From positions 1 to 56,050 of the forward strand of contig JAKFER010000175.1 of assembly GCA_036675565.1 (NCBI GenBank): DNA of 56,050 nt, given 5' to 3'. The stretch comes from JACCYQ01 sp036675565 (GTDB lineage Bacteria > Bacteroidota > Bacteroidia > Chitinophagales > Chitinophagaceae). The notes below the pieces were generated by a model. It made no database searches and was not told where the DNA came from. It was given only the letters and a program-made list of their open reading frames with translations. Shown piece after piece: positions 1 through 7,913 of this stretch (the first letter of the stretch is position 1; each line of letters opens with the position of its first letter). The translations under genes and the position numbers were made by a program.

Positions 1-348
1 ATAGAATTTGGTACCGGTTTCGCTGCGACCAAAATGTTTGGCAGCCAGCATAACGATTCAATAGAAAATATGGATGGAAAAACGGAAACAAATCATGCAG
101 GAGGAATTGTGGGTGGAATTTCCAATGGCAATGAAATAGTCTTTCGTGTGGCAGTAAAACCGACTTCTTCAACTCCCCAAAATCAAAATACGCTTAACTG
201 GAGTTCGGGTGAAGTGGAAACATTTTCAGTAAAGGGCCGACACGATCTTTGTATTGCCCTAAGGGTACCCGTTATATTGGAGGCTGTTACGGCAATTGTA
301 CTGGCAGATGCTATGTTTCTTGAACAACGTGTTACAAAAACTTTATAA
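1..348 (+). CDS. aroC: Chorismate synthase, C-terminal part (5' end outside window)
   Basis: Chorismate synthase converts 5-enolpyruvylshikimate-3-phosphate to chorismate, the last step of the common aromatic pathway in the cytoplasm, using reduced FMN. The reading frame is open from base 1 and ends at TAA 346-348. The visible 115 residues match the family C-terminus: the GFAATKMFGSQHND region, then HAGGIVGGISNG, then KGRHDLCIALRVPVILEA, which are strongly conserved in the FMN/substrate site. The remaining two-thirds lies upstream of the window. Its last 6 bases overlap the convergent dipeptidase gene. Family identification is close to certain; nothing suggests that it is broken. Confidence 0.95.
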   Translation: MEFGTGFAATKMFGSQHNDSIENMDGKTETNHAGGIVGGISNGNEIVFRVAVKPTSSTPQNQNTLNWSSGEVETFSVKGRHDLCIALRVPVILEAVTAIVLADAMFLEQRVTKTL

Positions 349-1029
349 TTTAATTTTTTTCAATTGCCTGGGTTGCAGGTTTAGTACTTCAAAAGTCTTT
401 GGCCATACCAGGTGGTAATGCCACCATTCCGTTTCAAGGGCTTTAAATCCATGTTTTTCCATTGTGCTTTTCAATAGTTCCCTGTTCTTCAGAACATGTT
501 GGGGTAATTGTGTAAAGGAATGATGTGCAGTGTCAGAAAAATGATCATATCCGGTTCCCATATCCAGTTCTTTACCGGTTGCCAGGTTGATAATGGTTAC
601 ATCAACTGAAATTCCCCGGTTATGGCCCGATCCGTTTGCAGGATTTGCAACATAGCGTTCATCCCGGATCAGATCCCACATTTTTACGGTGACATCATAG
701 GGACGATAAGCATCAAAAATTTTTAAACCGAATCCCTGTTTTTCCAATTCAGATTGAACCTTTGCCAATGAATCGGCAACTGGTTTTCTTAAAAAAACTT
801 CAAAGGATTGATCATATAAAATTTCCCCGGTAAAATTATTATTCATTGCATAACGTATATCCATCACCGCAGCGGGTAAAACGGAACGGAGCAGGATCAT
901 CCGATTATCTGCATCCTTTTTTACAGTTTGGCGGTATTCTTTAAAACTGCTTAATACTTTTAATTCCTGGCTATAGATCCATATACTGCATAAGAGAAAA
1001 CCCGTAGTAAGAAAATTGCGCTTGTTCAT
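343..1029 (-). CDS. D-alanyl-D-alanine dipeptidase, VanX/DdpX-like (peptidase M15D)
   Basis: This is a predicted zinc dipeptidase that cleaves D-Ala-D-Ala, probably in the periplasm for murein peptide recycling. The first ~21 residues form a hydrophobic signal sequence ending in YSQ. The metal site is intact: SGHNRGISVD supplies His136 and Asp143 with the family's seven-residue spacing, and EWWHYH supplies the catalytic Glu201 and zinc ligand His204. Length (228 residues) suits the family. It is convergent with aroC, overlapping by 6 bp, and has no vanA/vanH-type ligase or dehydrogenase nearby, so vancomycin resistance is not indicated. Fold and metal site are confident; the exact substrate is inferred from the family. 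Confidence 0.88.
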   Translation of the reverse strand: MNKRNFLTTGFLLCSIWIYSQELKVLSSFKEYRQTVKKDADNRMILLRSVLPAAVMDIRYAMNNNFTGEILYDQSFEVFLRKPVADSLAKVQSELEKQGFGLKIFDAYRPYDVTVKMWDLIRDERYVANPANGSGHNRGISVDVTIINLATGKELDMGTGYDHFSDTAHHSFTQLPQHVLKNRELLKSTMEKHGFKALETEWWHYHLVWPKTFEVLNLQPRQLKKIKL

Positions 1030-1133
1030 GACGTTTATATTGATATATCATTGATACAAATCAATGATTGGTGTTTAATTAATATTATCACAGGCATTTC
1101 CCGGCTTTTTTAAGGTATGCTTAGTATTTAAGC

Positions 1134-1165
1134 ATTGCATCTTACAATGAGATAGTTTAAATTTG
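1134..1165 (+). promoter_or_regulatory. Bacteroidota-type promoter upstream of the RlpA-like gene
   Basis: ATTG at 1134-1137 is followed after 20 bases by TAAATTTG at 1158-1165, matching the Bacteroidota -33/-7 pattern (TTG, 19-21 bases, TAnnTTTG). The next forward gene starts at 1347, which would give a leader of about 175 bases. The rest of the 1030-1346 gap shows no ORF I can support. Confidence 0.45.
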
Positions 1166-1346
1166 CCAGTATCAAAGTAACACAAAAGACATCTGATTTG
1201 TCTTTCAATATAGAGGTTTAAAGTTTGTTACCAGGCACTCAGCCAGTTTTAAGTTTTTCCTCAGGGACCATTGCTCCGGTAGATTTCAGATACCGTGTTT
1301 AGAAAGGAGCCGATACCGGTCTTATTATTAATTTAAAATTGCATGC

Positions 1347-1742
1347 ATGAAAAGATTTTTTTTACTGATATTATTATTTGCTATAAGTGTTGGAAGCTTT
1401 TCCGCTTATAGCCAGGCAAAAAAAATCCCCCCTACATTATTATATGGCACTGCCAGTTTCTATGCAAATAAATTCCAGGGCCGAAAAACGGCTAACGGAG
1501 AAACATATAGTCATTCAAAGTTTACAGCAGCCTGTAACTTAGTGCCCCTGGGTACATGGATCAGGGTTACCAACCTTTCAAATAAAAAATCTGTACTTCT
1601 TAAAGTGAATGATCGGCTTCACCCAAAAAATAAAAGAGTAGTAGATCTCTCACTCACTGCCGCCCGCCAACTCAATTACATCAATGCAGGTTTAACCAAG
1701 GTTAAAGTGGAAGTTTTGGGGAAAAACAAACCTAAAAAATAG
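1347..1742 (+). CDS. RlpA-like septal ring / DPBB domain protein
   Basis: This small exported protein has a double-psi beta-barrel of the RlpA type. Family members bind or cleave peptidoglycan at the septum; RlpA of Pseudomonas is a lytic transglycosylase acting on denuded glycan. Residues 1-23 are a signal peptide (hydrophobic core, then AYSQ). The mature part opens with GTASFYANKFQGRKTANGE, continues with LVPLGTWIRVTN, VNDR and DLSLTAARQL, the usual order of RlpA motifs. At 131 residues it is a minimal version: there is no SPOR domain and no lipobox Cys. Enzymatic activity cannot be assumed. ATG 1347 directly begins the signal peptide. Confidence 0.85.
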   Translation: MKRFFLLILLFAISVGSFSAYSQAKKIPPTLLYGTASFYANKFQGRKTANGETYSHSKFTAACNLVPLGTWIRVTNLSNKKSVLLKVNDRLHPKNKRVVDLSLTAARQLNYINAGLTKVKVEVLGKNKPKK

Positions 1743-1801
1743 CGCAGGAAAGATTAGTTTCCCACTTGTATAATATATTTCTGCATATTAATTGTAGACT
1801 A

Positions 1802-1809
1802 TATTTTTG
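1802..1809 (+). promoter_or_regulatory. -7 promoter element of the OmpA-like gene
   Basis: TATTTTTG matches TAnnTTTG and lies 32 bases before the ATG at 1841. No convincing -33 TTG sits at the right distance, so only the -7 box is claimed. Confidence 0.4.
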
Positions 1810-1840
1810 TGCCGCTAAAATCAAACCCAAAACACTCTTT

Positions 1841-3172
1841 ATGAAGAAAATTGTATTATCGTTGGGAACAATGTGCATGTTTTTTTCCTGCTTCGCACAA
1901 TCAACTGATTACGTAAGACCATCTGCTCTTGGTATCAGCTTTTTTTTCAATGATTTTAATACTGCGCAACGCATCCGGACTTCTTCACTTTCAAAAGTGA
2001 TCAGCAATAAGGAATTTGCTAAATTAAAAGAAATGGATCCGGGGATTGCAATTTCTTATTTTAAGGGATTGAGAAATCACATTGATTTTGCTGCAACGAT
2101 TGGTGGATCGTTTGTAAATTATCCAACACATACTAGAAATTCAGGCTCCAGCGAATTGTTATTAGAAGCAGACGCTTCTTTTCAATTTAAATTAACTACT
2201 GAAAGATTTCTTCTTCAGCCATATTTCAGTGCGGGTGTGGGTGCTTATAAATACAAAGTTTATTACGGGGCTTTTGTACCTGTTGGACTGGGCATGAAAT
2301 TAAACCTCTTTGATGAAGCGGCAGTTTTTGTTAACAGCCAATACCGTATACCAACCAATACCACCAGTGGTTCATACCATTTTTTTCACAACATTGGTAT
2401 TGCCGGTATTATTGGAAAGAAAAAAGAAGAGCCTGTTAAAGCTGTTGAAATTCCACAGGCAAAAGATACTGATGGCGATGGTATCATCGATGAGAATGAT
2501 AAATGTCCTGATGTTCCAGGTGTTGAAAAATACGAAGGATGCCCGGTACCTGATACGGATAAAGATGGCATTAATGATGATGATGATAAATGTCCTACTG
2601 AACCTGGCATTGCTAAATACGAAGGTTGCCCAATACCTGACGGCGATGGTGATGGTGTAAATGATGAAGAAGACAAATGTCCTTCAGTAGCTGGCGTTGC
2701 CCGTTATGAAGGCTGTCCCGTTCCTGATTTTGATGGAGATGGTGTTAATGATGAAGAAGATAAATGTCCACAGGTTGCTGGTATTGCTGCAAATAAAGGT
2801 TGTCCTGCAATTGAAGATGCGGTAATTGAAAAAGTAAATTATGCGGCGCAAAATATTTTGTTTGTTACAGGAAAATATACCCTGCAAAGTTCATCAAACA
2901 AAGGTTTGGATGAAGTGGCAAGAGTTCTTGAACAAACACCAGATCTTAAAATAACAATTGCCGGTCATACTGATAATGTTGGTGATGAAGCAAAGAATCA
3001 AATACTGAGTGAAAACCGGGCTAATACAGTGAAACAATATTTCATTAAAAAGGGTATTAGCGAAAGTCGGATTACAGTTAGTGGTTTTGGAGAAGGGCAA
3101 CCAATAGCTGATAATAAAACAGCTGCAGGCCGTACCAAAAACCGCCGTGTGGAATTAACGATCGGTTACTAA
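1841..3172 (+). CDS. OmpA family outer-membrane protein with TSP3 repeats
   Basis: This is a predicted outer-membrane protein that anchors to peptidoglycan. The start is set at ATG 1841 because it begins a signal peptide (MKKIVLSLG...SCFAQ); a longer frame exists upstream but starts with a non-signal sequence and TTG. Residues ~22-190 look like an 8-stranded beta-barrel rich in alternating aromatic residues. Next come four acidic thrombospondin type-3 calcium-binding repeats of the form D-x-D-x-D-G-x-x-D-x-x-D-x-C-P, each followed by a GCP motif. The C-terminal ~110 residues are an OmpA domain with AGHTDNVGDEAKNQILSENR and the terminal NRRVELTI motif. Downstream lies a bidirectional terminator. 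The protein is probably structural; no enzymatic role is implied. Confidence 0.92.
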   Translation: MKKIVLSLGTMCMFFSCFAQSTDYVRPSALGISFFFNDFNTAQRIRTSSLSKVISNKEFAKLKEMDPGIAISYFKGLRNHIDFAATIGGSFVNYPTHTRNSGSSELLLEADASFQFKLTTERFLLQPYFSAGVGAYKYKVYYGAFVPVGLGMKLNLFDEAAVFVNSQYRIPTNTTSGSYHFFHNIGIAGIIGKKKEEPVKAVEIPQAKDTDGDGIIDENDKCPDVPGVEKYEGCPVPDTDKDGINDDDDKCPTEPGIAKYEGCPIPDGDGDGVNDEEDKCPSVAGVARYEGCPVPDFDGDGVNDEEDKCPQVAGIAANKGCPAIEDAVIEKVNYAAQNILFVTGKYTLQSSSNKGLDEVARVLEQTPDLKITIAGHTDNVGDEAKNQILSENRANTVKQYFIKKGISESRITVSGFGEGQPIADNKTAAGRTKNRRVELTIGY

Positions 3173-3196
3173 GATTTAGGTTTAATAAAAAAGATT

Positions 3197-3226
3197 AGCT
3201 CCTGGTGAATGCCAGGAGCTTTTTTA
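3197..3226. terminator. Bidirectional rho-independent terminator
   Basis: A perfect 9-bp stem (AGCTCCTGG 3197-3205 / CCAGGAGCT 3212-3220) with a 6-base loop is followed by T5 on the forward strand and preceded by an A-rich run that gives T-rich sequence on the reverse strand. It sits between the convergent OmpA and TonB receptor genes and can serve both. Confidence 0.9.
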
Positions 3227-3227
3227 T

Positions 3228-5276
3228 TTATCCTCTGCGAATGATTAATCCCGCATGATAATTTCTTTTAGCAGCAGCGTTATAATAACGTCCACCAAAA
3301 CCATTGATATCATTTCCCAGGCTATACTTTTTATCCAACAAATTATCAGCAGCCAGGAAAAGATCAACCATCCATTTTTCTGTAACCTGTTTTTGATAAC
3401 CGGTTTTAGCATTTAATAAAATATAATCATCTGCCCTGGCACTATTGGCATCATTAAGAAAAATGCGATCACTGTAAAATCCATTCACATTTAAATAGAA
3501 TCCATTATTCATTTGAATATCGGCTTGCAAAACAATCGTATGCGGGGCAACGCCTGGCATATCATTTCCACTAAAATCATTATCAACTTGTTTAAATTCT
3601 TTGTATTTGAAAAAATACCCGGTATAAGCGCCGGTAATATTTGCCGAATTAAAAAGGGTAGAAGGTGAAGTAAAAAGTTTGTACATCCCCATCAACTCAA
3701 TTCCTTTTTGCCGGGTGCTTCCGGCATTTATAAAATAATCACCACCTGCTGCATCCCTGCGTTGAACGATGGTGTTTTTCATTTGGAAATAAAAGAAATT
3801 AGCTTCTCCATAAAAACGGTTATCCTTTGTTGAAGTACGAAAACCCAATTCATAATTGGTTCCTGTTTCAGGATCCAGGTCAGCATTAATGACACCTCCA
3901 CTGGGAAAAACCTCCGCTGTTGCTGGAGGAGAAAATCCTTTTGCAACACTGGCAAAAACAGAAAATTGATCGCCCATTTTCCTGAGGATGACAAAACGGG
4001 GTGCTGCAATATTTTTATATTGGTAAGATGATGAGAATGGAGGATTGCCAAGGTCATTTTCAATAGTGGTATTGGTGTTGTTTAAACTGATGCTTCCAGA
4101 AATTATCCAGTCCTGAACTTGCCAGTTTATCTGGGTAAATAAAAAATGTTGCTGGTTATGGATTTCATCACTTGATTGCAACGAACCCTTCTTCCCTGAA
4201 TCATTCAAAAATACTTTTACGTTGCTGAAACTTTTCTGGTATTCAACACCGGTATGCCAGGTCAGCTTTGATTGGGTAAAATCTTTTTGATAACGAAATA
4301 ACATGCGTCCACCAGTATGTGGAATAATGGATTGTTCATAATTCCGGATCGTCGGGTTTACAAGTTGTACTATCGACCCATACATAGAAATTTCATGTTG
4401 CCAGTTTGTATTGATTTGATAAACATTATGCATGCCCGTTAGCACGGTTTGCTGGTGTATGGCTGCTTTATTTTCAACCGGGCTTGGCACAAATGCCGTT
4501 CCCGGACGTGCCTGTTTGGGATCGCTTTCGAATTCAGATAAGGTCAATGCGCCGGGAGTTTGATAATAAAGCTTTCCGGCCATTATGAAAGCAGATAAAG
4601 TATTCTTGTTTTTAACAACACGCATATCATAAGTAGCTGTATTTCTTTCCATAGCTGAATGATCGCGATAGCCATCTGATTTTTGATGCTGGAATAAAAA
4701 ATGGTGTTGCAAACTATCTTTTCCAACCTGCGCATCTGTGTATACTGAGCGATAACCATAACTTCCCTGCATTACACCAGCTTCAATATAACTTTCCATA
4801 GAACGAGGAAAGCTGCTGATCAGCATAACGCCCCCGGTTCCTGCGCCATAAAGACTGCTTCCTGGACCTTTAATAATGTCTATATTTTTAAATTGTTGGG
4901 GCGACAATTGGTTCATATAACTGATACCTCCGGGTTCAGTATATGGTACCTGGTTATAATACAATTTTACATTGCGAACCCCAAACGGACTGCGCAATGA
5001 GCTGCCGCGGATATTTAATCGATAGCTGCCTGGAGATCTTTCTTCCATCCGGATGCCGGGTACTGCATTCAGGGCTGGCAGAATGGATACCTGGCTGATC
5101 TTTTTTAACTGTGTTACACTGAAACGATGAACGGAGGCGGGTGTTTCTCTTATCCTGGCATCCTGTTCAAATGCTTTGATAATTACTTCACCCAAAAGAA
5201 GCGTATCTGTTTGGTTTTGGGCAAAAACGGATATGATAAATAAACTAAACAGGGAGGTTAGAATTGGTTTAAGCAT
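3228..5276 (-). CDS. TonB-dependent outer-membrane receptor
   Basis: This is an active-transport beta-barrel of the outer membrane, energised by TonB. Residues 1-19 are a signal peptide (ends FAQ). The plug domain follows: ASVHRFSVTQLKKI, the LNAVPGIRMEE segment, RLNIRGSSLR, IDIIKGPGSSLYGAG and GGVMLIS. From ~170 to 682 there is a barrel ending with the aromatic-containing strand KRNYHAGLIIRRG. There is no N-terminal carboxypeptidase-like domain and no SusD partner next door, so it is not a SusC-type glycan receptor. The substrate (siderophore, heme, vitamin or metal) cannot be told from sequence. It is a single gene with a terminator just downstream. Confidence 0.9.
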   Translation of the reverse strand: MLKPILTSLFSLFIISVFAQNQTDTLLLGEVIIKAFEQDARIRETPASVHRFSVTQLKKISQVSILPALNAVPGIRMEERSPGSYRLNIRGSSLRSPFGVRNVKLYYNQVPYTEPGGISYMNQLSPQQFKNIDIIKGPGSSLYGAGTGGVMLISSFPRSMESYIEAGVMQGSYGYRSVYTDAQVGKDSLQHHFLFQHQKSDGYRDHSAMERNTATYDMRVVKNKNTLSAFIMAGKLYYQTPGALTLSEFESDPKQARPGTAFVPSPVENKAAIHQQTVLTGMHNVYQINTNWQHEISMYGSIVQLVNPTIRNYEQSIIPHTGGRMLFRYQKDFTQSKLTWHTGVEYQKSFSNVKVFLNDSGKKGSLQSSDEIHNQQHFLFTQINWQVQDWIISGSISLNNTNTTIENDLGNPPFSSSYQYKNIAAPRFVILRKMGDQFSVFASVAKGFSPPATAEVFPSGGVINADLDPETGTNYELGFRTSTKDNRFYGEANFFYFQMKNTIVQRRDAAGGDYFINAGSTRQKGIELMGMYKLFTSPSTLFNSANITGAYTGYFFKYKEFKQVDNDFSGNDMPGVAPHTIVLQADIQMNNGFYLNVNGFYSDRIFLNDANSARADDYILLNAKTGYQKQVTEKWMVDLFLAADNLLDKKYSLGNDINGFGGRYYNAAAKRNYHAGLIIRRG

Positions 5277-5349
5277 GGGTTGGTTTTCAAATAAAAAAAA
5301 CCAAGTTAAAAAAAATCTGCGGCCCGTAGTGTAATATCTTGGGAGTTCC

Positions 5350-5357
5350 TATATTTG
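5350..5357 (+). promoter_or_regulatory. -7 promoter element of tRNA-Leu
   Basis: TATATTTG matches TAnnTTTG and ends 34 bases before the tRNA. A -33 TTG at the correct distance is not evident; the TTG at 5339 is too close to count. Confidence 0.5.
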
Positions 5358-5391
5358 CCGCCCGGTCATGTGACTTTATCATCATGATGAC

Positions 5392-5478
5392 GCCCAGGTG
5401 GCGAAATTGGTAGACGCACTGTCTTCAGGTGGCAGCGTTCGAAAGGATGTGCTGGTTCGAATCCAGTCCTGGGCACCA
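5392..5478 (+). tRNA. tRNA-Leu (anticodon CAG)
   Basis: This is a class II (long variable arm) leucine tRNA reading CUG. The acceptor GCCCAGG (5392-5398) pairs with CCTGGGC (5468-5474), followed by discriminator A and an encoded CCA (5476-5478). The anticodon stem CTGTC/GGCAG encloses the loop TTCAGGT, so the anticodon is CAG. The variable arm and the T arm (GGTTCGAATCC) follow. The D arm carries the Leu-type GGCGAAATTGGTAGACGC. It is a single tRNA with its own promoter-like box and a strong terminator right after. Confidence 0.97.
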
Positions 5479-5481
5479 ATA

Positions 5482-5522
5482 AATCAAAAGGCAATCTTGA
5501 TATAGATTGCCTTTTGATTAAA
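5482..5522 (+). terminator. Terminator of tRNA-Leu
   Basis: A perfect 16-bp inverted repeat (5482-5497 with 5504-5519) with a 6-base loop starts 3 bases after the tRNA CCA. The 3' arm ends in a T-rich stretch (CTTTTGATT), without a long pure T run. It may also stop the convergent alcohol dehydrogenase transcript. Confidence 0.8.
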
Positions 5523-5563
5523 ACCACAGTAAGTAAATGATTATATAATCATTTTATCAGTTG

Positions 5564-6667
5564 TTATACCGCCATTTCCGCTCTTTTTTCACTGCTCGCT
5601 GTTTTAAGATTGCTTACGCTTTCAGGCTCAATAATTACTTTCATTGCTTTTTCTTTTCCTGCATCACCAAATACATCATAGGCATGTAATATATCATCCA
5701 GTTTAAAGTGATGCGTTATTAACTTTTTAGGCTCCAGTTTGCCGGACGTAACATTCTTTAACAACATCGGTGTCGTATTGGTGCTCACCAAACCTGTTGT
5801 GAGTGTTATGTTTTGAATCCAGAGTTTTTGAAGTTGCAGATCCACACTATGTCCATGTACACCAACTACAGCTACATGACCTCCGGGTCTGACAATGTTC
5901 TGGCAAATATCAAATGTAGCTGGAAGACCAACTGCTTCAATAGCTACATCCACGCCATCTTTTGTTGCTGCCATGATTTTTTGAATCACATCTTCAGAAC
6001 CTGAATTGATTACATCAGTGGCACCGAATTTTTTTGCAATGGCTAACCTGTTATCATCAAGGTCGATCATATAAATTTTAGCGGGTGAATAGAATTGTGC
6101 CGTCAGCAATGCAGACATGCCAATGGGCCCTGAACCTACAATAGCAATAGTGTCACCGGGTTTTACATTTCCATTCAATACACCGATCTCATATCCTGTA
6201 GGTAAAATATCACTTAACATAACGAGTGCTTCTTCATCAACACCGGGAGGTATAGCATGCAGACTATTATCAGCATGTGGAATGCAAACATATTCTGCTT
6301 GTGTACCATTGATAAGATGTCCTAATATCCATCCGCCATCTTCACAATGTGCATACATTCCTTTCTTGCAATATTCACAACTGCCATCAGAGGTAATGCA
6401 GGAAATGATTACATGATCACCTTTTTTAAAATTTCTTACAGATGAACCTGCTTCTTCTACAATACCAACCCCTTCATGTCCCAGGGTAGTGCCTGCTTGT
6501 ACTGTTGGAACTTTTCCTTTTATTATTCCCAGGTCAGTTCCACAAATGGTCGTCTTTGTGATTTTAATAATTGCATCCGTAGGTTTATTAATCTTTGGAA
6601 CAGGAACTTCTTTTAATTCAATTTTACCCTGTCCGCCATAAACCAGGGCTTTCATTGTTGCTTTCAT
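5564..6667 (-). CDS. Zinc-dependent alcohol dehydrogenase (MDR superfamily)
   Basis: This is a cytoplasmic NAD(P)-dependent oxidoreductase interconverting an alcohol and its aldehyde or ketone; the exact substrate is unknown. Catalytic-zinc ligands are visible as Cys42 (ICGTD) and His64-Glu65 (GHEG). The Rossmann motif is VGSGPIG, and MIDLDDNR suggests NAD preference because an Asp ends strand two. The lobe that normally holds a structural zinc with four Cys has Asp94, Cys97, Cys100 and Cys108, so the first Cys is replaced by Asp. The 367-residue length is normal. It is a single gene and convergent with the tRNA. A second in-frame ATG four codons in is an alternative start. Confidence 0.9.
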   Translation of the reverse strand: MKATMKALVYGGQGKIELKEVPVPKINKPTDAIIKITKTTICGTDLGIIKGKVPTVQAGTTLGHEGVGIVEEAGSSVRNFKKGDHVIISCITSDGSCEYCKKGMYAHCEDGGWILGHLINGTQAEYVCIPHADNSLHAIPPGVDEEALVMLSDILPTGYEIGVLNGNVKPGDTIAIVGSGPIGMSALLTAQFYSPAKIYMIDLDDNRLAIAKKFGATDVINSGSEDVIQKIMAATKDGVDVAIEAVGLPATFDICQNIVRPGGHVAVVGVHGHSVDLQLQKLWIQNITLTTGLVSTNTTPMLLKNVTSGKLEPKKLITHHFKLDDILHAYDVFGDAGKEKAMKVIIEPESVSNLKTASSEKRAEMAV

Positions 6668-7091
6668 GTTGAAAAAATTTAAATGTTATAAAATGAAATT
6701 GCCGGCGTTTAAATAGGTGTGAAGTGTGGAGTCAAAATGAAATCAACTATTTATAATTATTCAATAAAGAATTGTTGTTAACTCAAGGATCATCCACTTT
6801 TTAATGGGTATGAATGTACAGACATATAAACCTGCCGGGAATGATATCCGTCACTATATACAATGACATCGGTTATTTTATGAATTAAAAATTCCTTGTG
6901 AGATTAATATTCAATAACAATTCTATTTATGGTGAGATAAAAAAAACCACGCATAATTAAATGCATGGCTTATTGGGACGGGATGGTGGCTGTTTAGTGG
7001 TTACTAGCAGTTGGTTCTGCAGCCATAGCCCGGTTTATTGATCACTATGTATGTTCAAATCGTTGTTTTATACAGGGCAAAAATTTTAACG
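6668..7091. other. Intergenic region without a supported gene
   Basis: These 424 bases separate the start of the alcohol dehydrogenase from the end of the DUF4214-like gene (both reverse strand). Apart from a reverse-strand terminator at 6949-6978, I see only A+T-rich sequence with no ORF having a start, ribosome site and composition worth calling. It must contain the dehydrogenase promoter, but no clear TAnnTTTG box was found on the reverse strand. Confidence 0.5.
6949..6978 (-). terminator. Terminator after the DUF4214-like gene (reverse strand)
   Basis: On the reverse strand CCATGCAT pairs with ATGCGTGG (one G-U wobble) across a 6-base loop and is followed by eight T residues. On the forward strand the same position is a C-A mismatch, so the structure is specific to the reverse transcript. 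Confidence 0.75.
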
Positions 7092-7814
7092 CTAATTTCC
7101 TCCTCCGGCAGATATAACATTTCCACCACCAGCTGCAATAATATTTCCACCACCGGGAGCAACAACATTTCCACCACCTGCTGCAATAATACCACTAATG
7201 GCCTGTGGACTTAAACCTGCAGTAGAAATGCCATTCGTATTGAGATTGGGTTTTACTCCGGTTACAGATGATCTTGATTGATTTTTTTGTTTCCAGGTTG
7301 AGTGCGTAGCTACAAGTTGTACAAAAGAGTAGGTGGGTTGGCTCATCCAGTATTGTAATTCATCAGCATTGGCAGCGCGACCGAAAACTTTATAATAAGA
7401 TTGTTTGATCACATGTTTCTTTTTATCTGGATAAATGTTCAGCCAATTGTTGATGTGATTATTCATCAATTCTCCATAAGTTTTATTTTGTCCTGACCAA
7501 TATCGTAATTCATCATTACTGGGTTGCCATCCAAAAGCATCCATATATGAACGCTTTACAGTTTGCTCTCTTTCATATTGATTGGAACGGATATAATTTT
7601 TATGATTGCTAACCATTTGTGATATTGTCTGGTTTCTAACATTCTGGCGCCAGTAATTCAATTCCCCACTATTAGCTGTGCGGCCAAATGCTACAAAGTA
7701 ACTGCCATGAATAATTTCATCCTTTGTTTGCGCTGCTACACTCGATTCAAAAATCGAAAGCATGAAAAATGCAAAGAAGGAAATCGCAATTTTTTGGAAG
7801 AGCATTAGTTTCAT
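7092..7814 (-). CDS. Secreted DUF4214-like repeat protein with Gly-rich C-terminal repeats
   Basis: This is a predicted exported protein of 240 residues, function unknown. The start is placed at ATG 7814, which begins a signal peptide (MKLMLFQKIA...SSVAAQ); a longer frame to 7877 has a poor N-terminus. The body has three copies of a ~45-residue unit with the pattern Y-x-x-(A/V)-F-G-R-x-x-(N/S)-x-x-E-L-x-Y-W, which resembles DUF4214 domains of surface proteins. The last 32 residues are four tandem 8-residue units of the type IIAAGGGN ending exactly at the stop codon. It lies downstream of a two-component pair on the same strand and could be its target, but this is inference. A surface or self-assembling role is possible. 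Confidence 0.75.
   Translation of the reverse strand: MKLMLFQKIAISFFAFFMLSIFESSVAAQTKDEIIHGSYFVAFGRTANSGELNYWRQNVRNQTISQMVSNHKNYIRSNQYEREQTVKRSYMDAFGWQPSNDELRYWSGQNKTYGELMNNHINNWLNIYPDKKKHVIKQSYYKVFGRAANADELQYWMSQPTYSFVQLVATHSTWKQKNQSRSSVTGVKPNLNTNGISTAGLSPQAISGIIAAGGGNVVAPGGGNIIAAGGGNVISAGGGN
7095..7190 (-). repeat. 24-bp coding tandem repeat, 4 units
   Basis: Four consecutive 24-bp units encode (I/V)(I/V)(A/S)(A/P)GGGN and end directly before the stop codon of the DUF4214-like gene. Units differ by a few substitutions, so the repeat is not freshly expanded. Confidence 0.9.
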
Positions 7815-7913
7815 GATCTGGGATTTTATTTGTGAAATACTGTCCACAAATAAAAAAAGACTCAAAGCTCTTAGCAATACCTAGGTGTAGGTATAATTAC
7901 ATGGTGGATCAGA

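Noticed and set aside
343..1029. Vancomycin resistance gene vanX
   Set aside because: The fold matches VanX, but no vanH, vanA or regulatory genes are present; a housekeeping dipeptidase is more likely.
2386..2676. Reverse-strand frame of 96 codons across the OmpA calcium repeats
   Set aside because: It is the antisense of the repetitive TSP3 coding region; its Ser/Pro-rich translation simply reflects the Asp/Gly codons on the other strand.
3228..5276. SusC-type glycan receptor
   Set aside because: There is no N-terminal carboxypeptidase-like domain, it is shorter than SusC proteins and no SusD gene is adjacent.
5339..5341. -33 TTG of the tRNA promoter
   Set aside because: It lies only 8 bases before the -7 box; the expected distance is about 20.
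7005..7025. Core-like GGTTACTAGCAG near 7000
   Set aside because: It only loosely resembles the GTTAN3GCC core and has no inverted arms around it.
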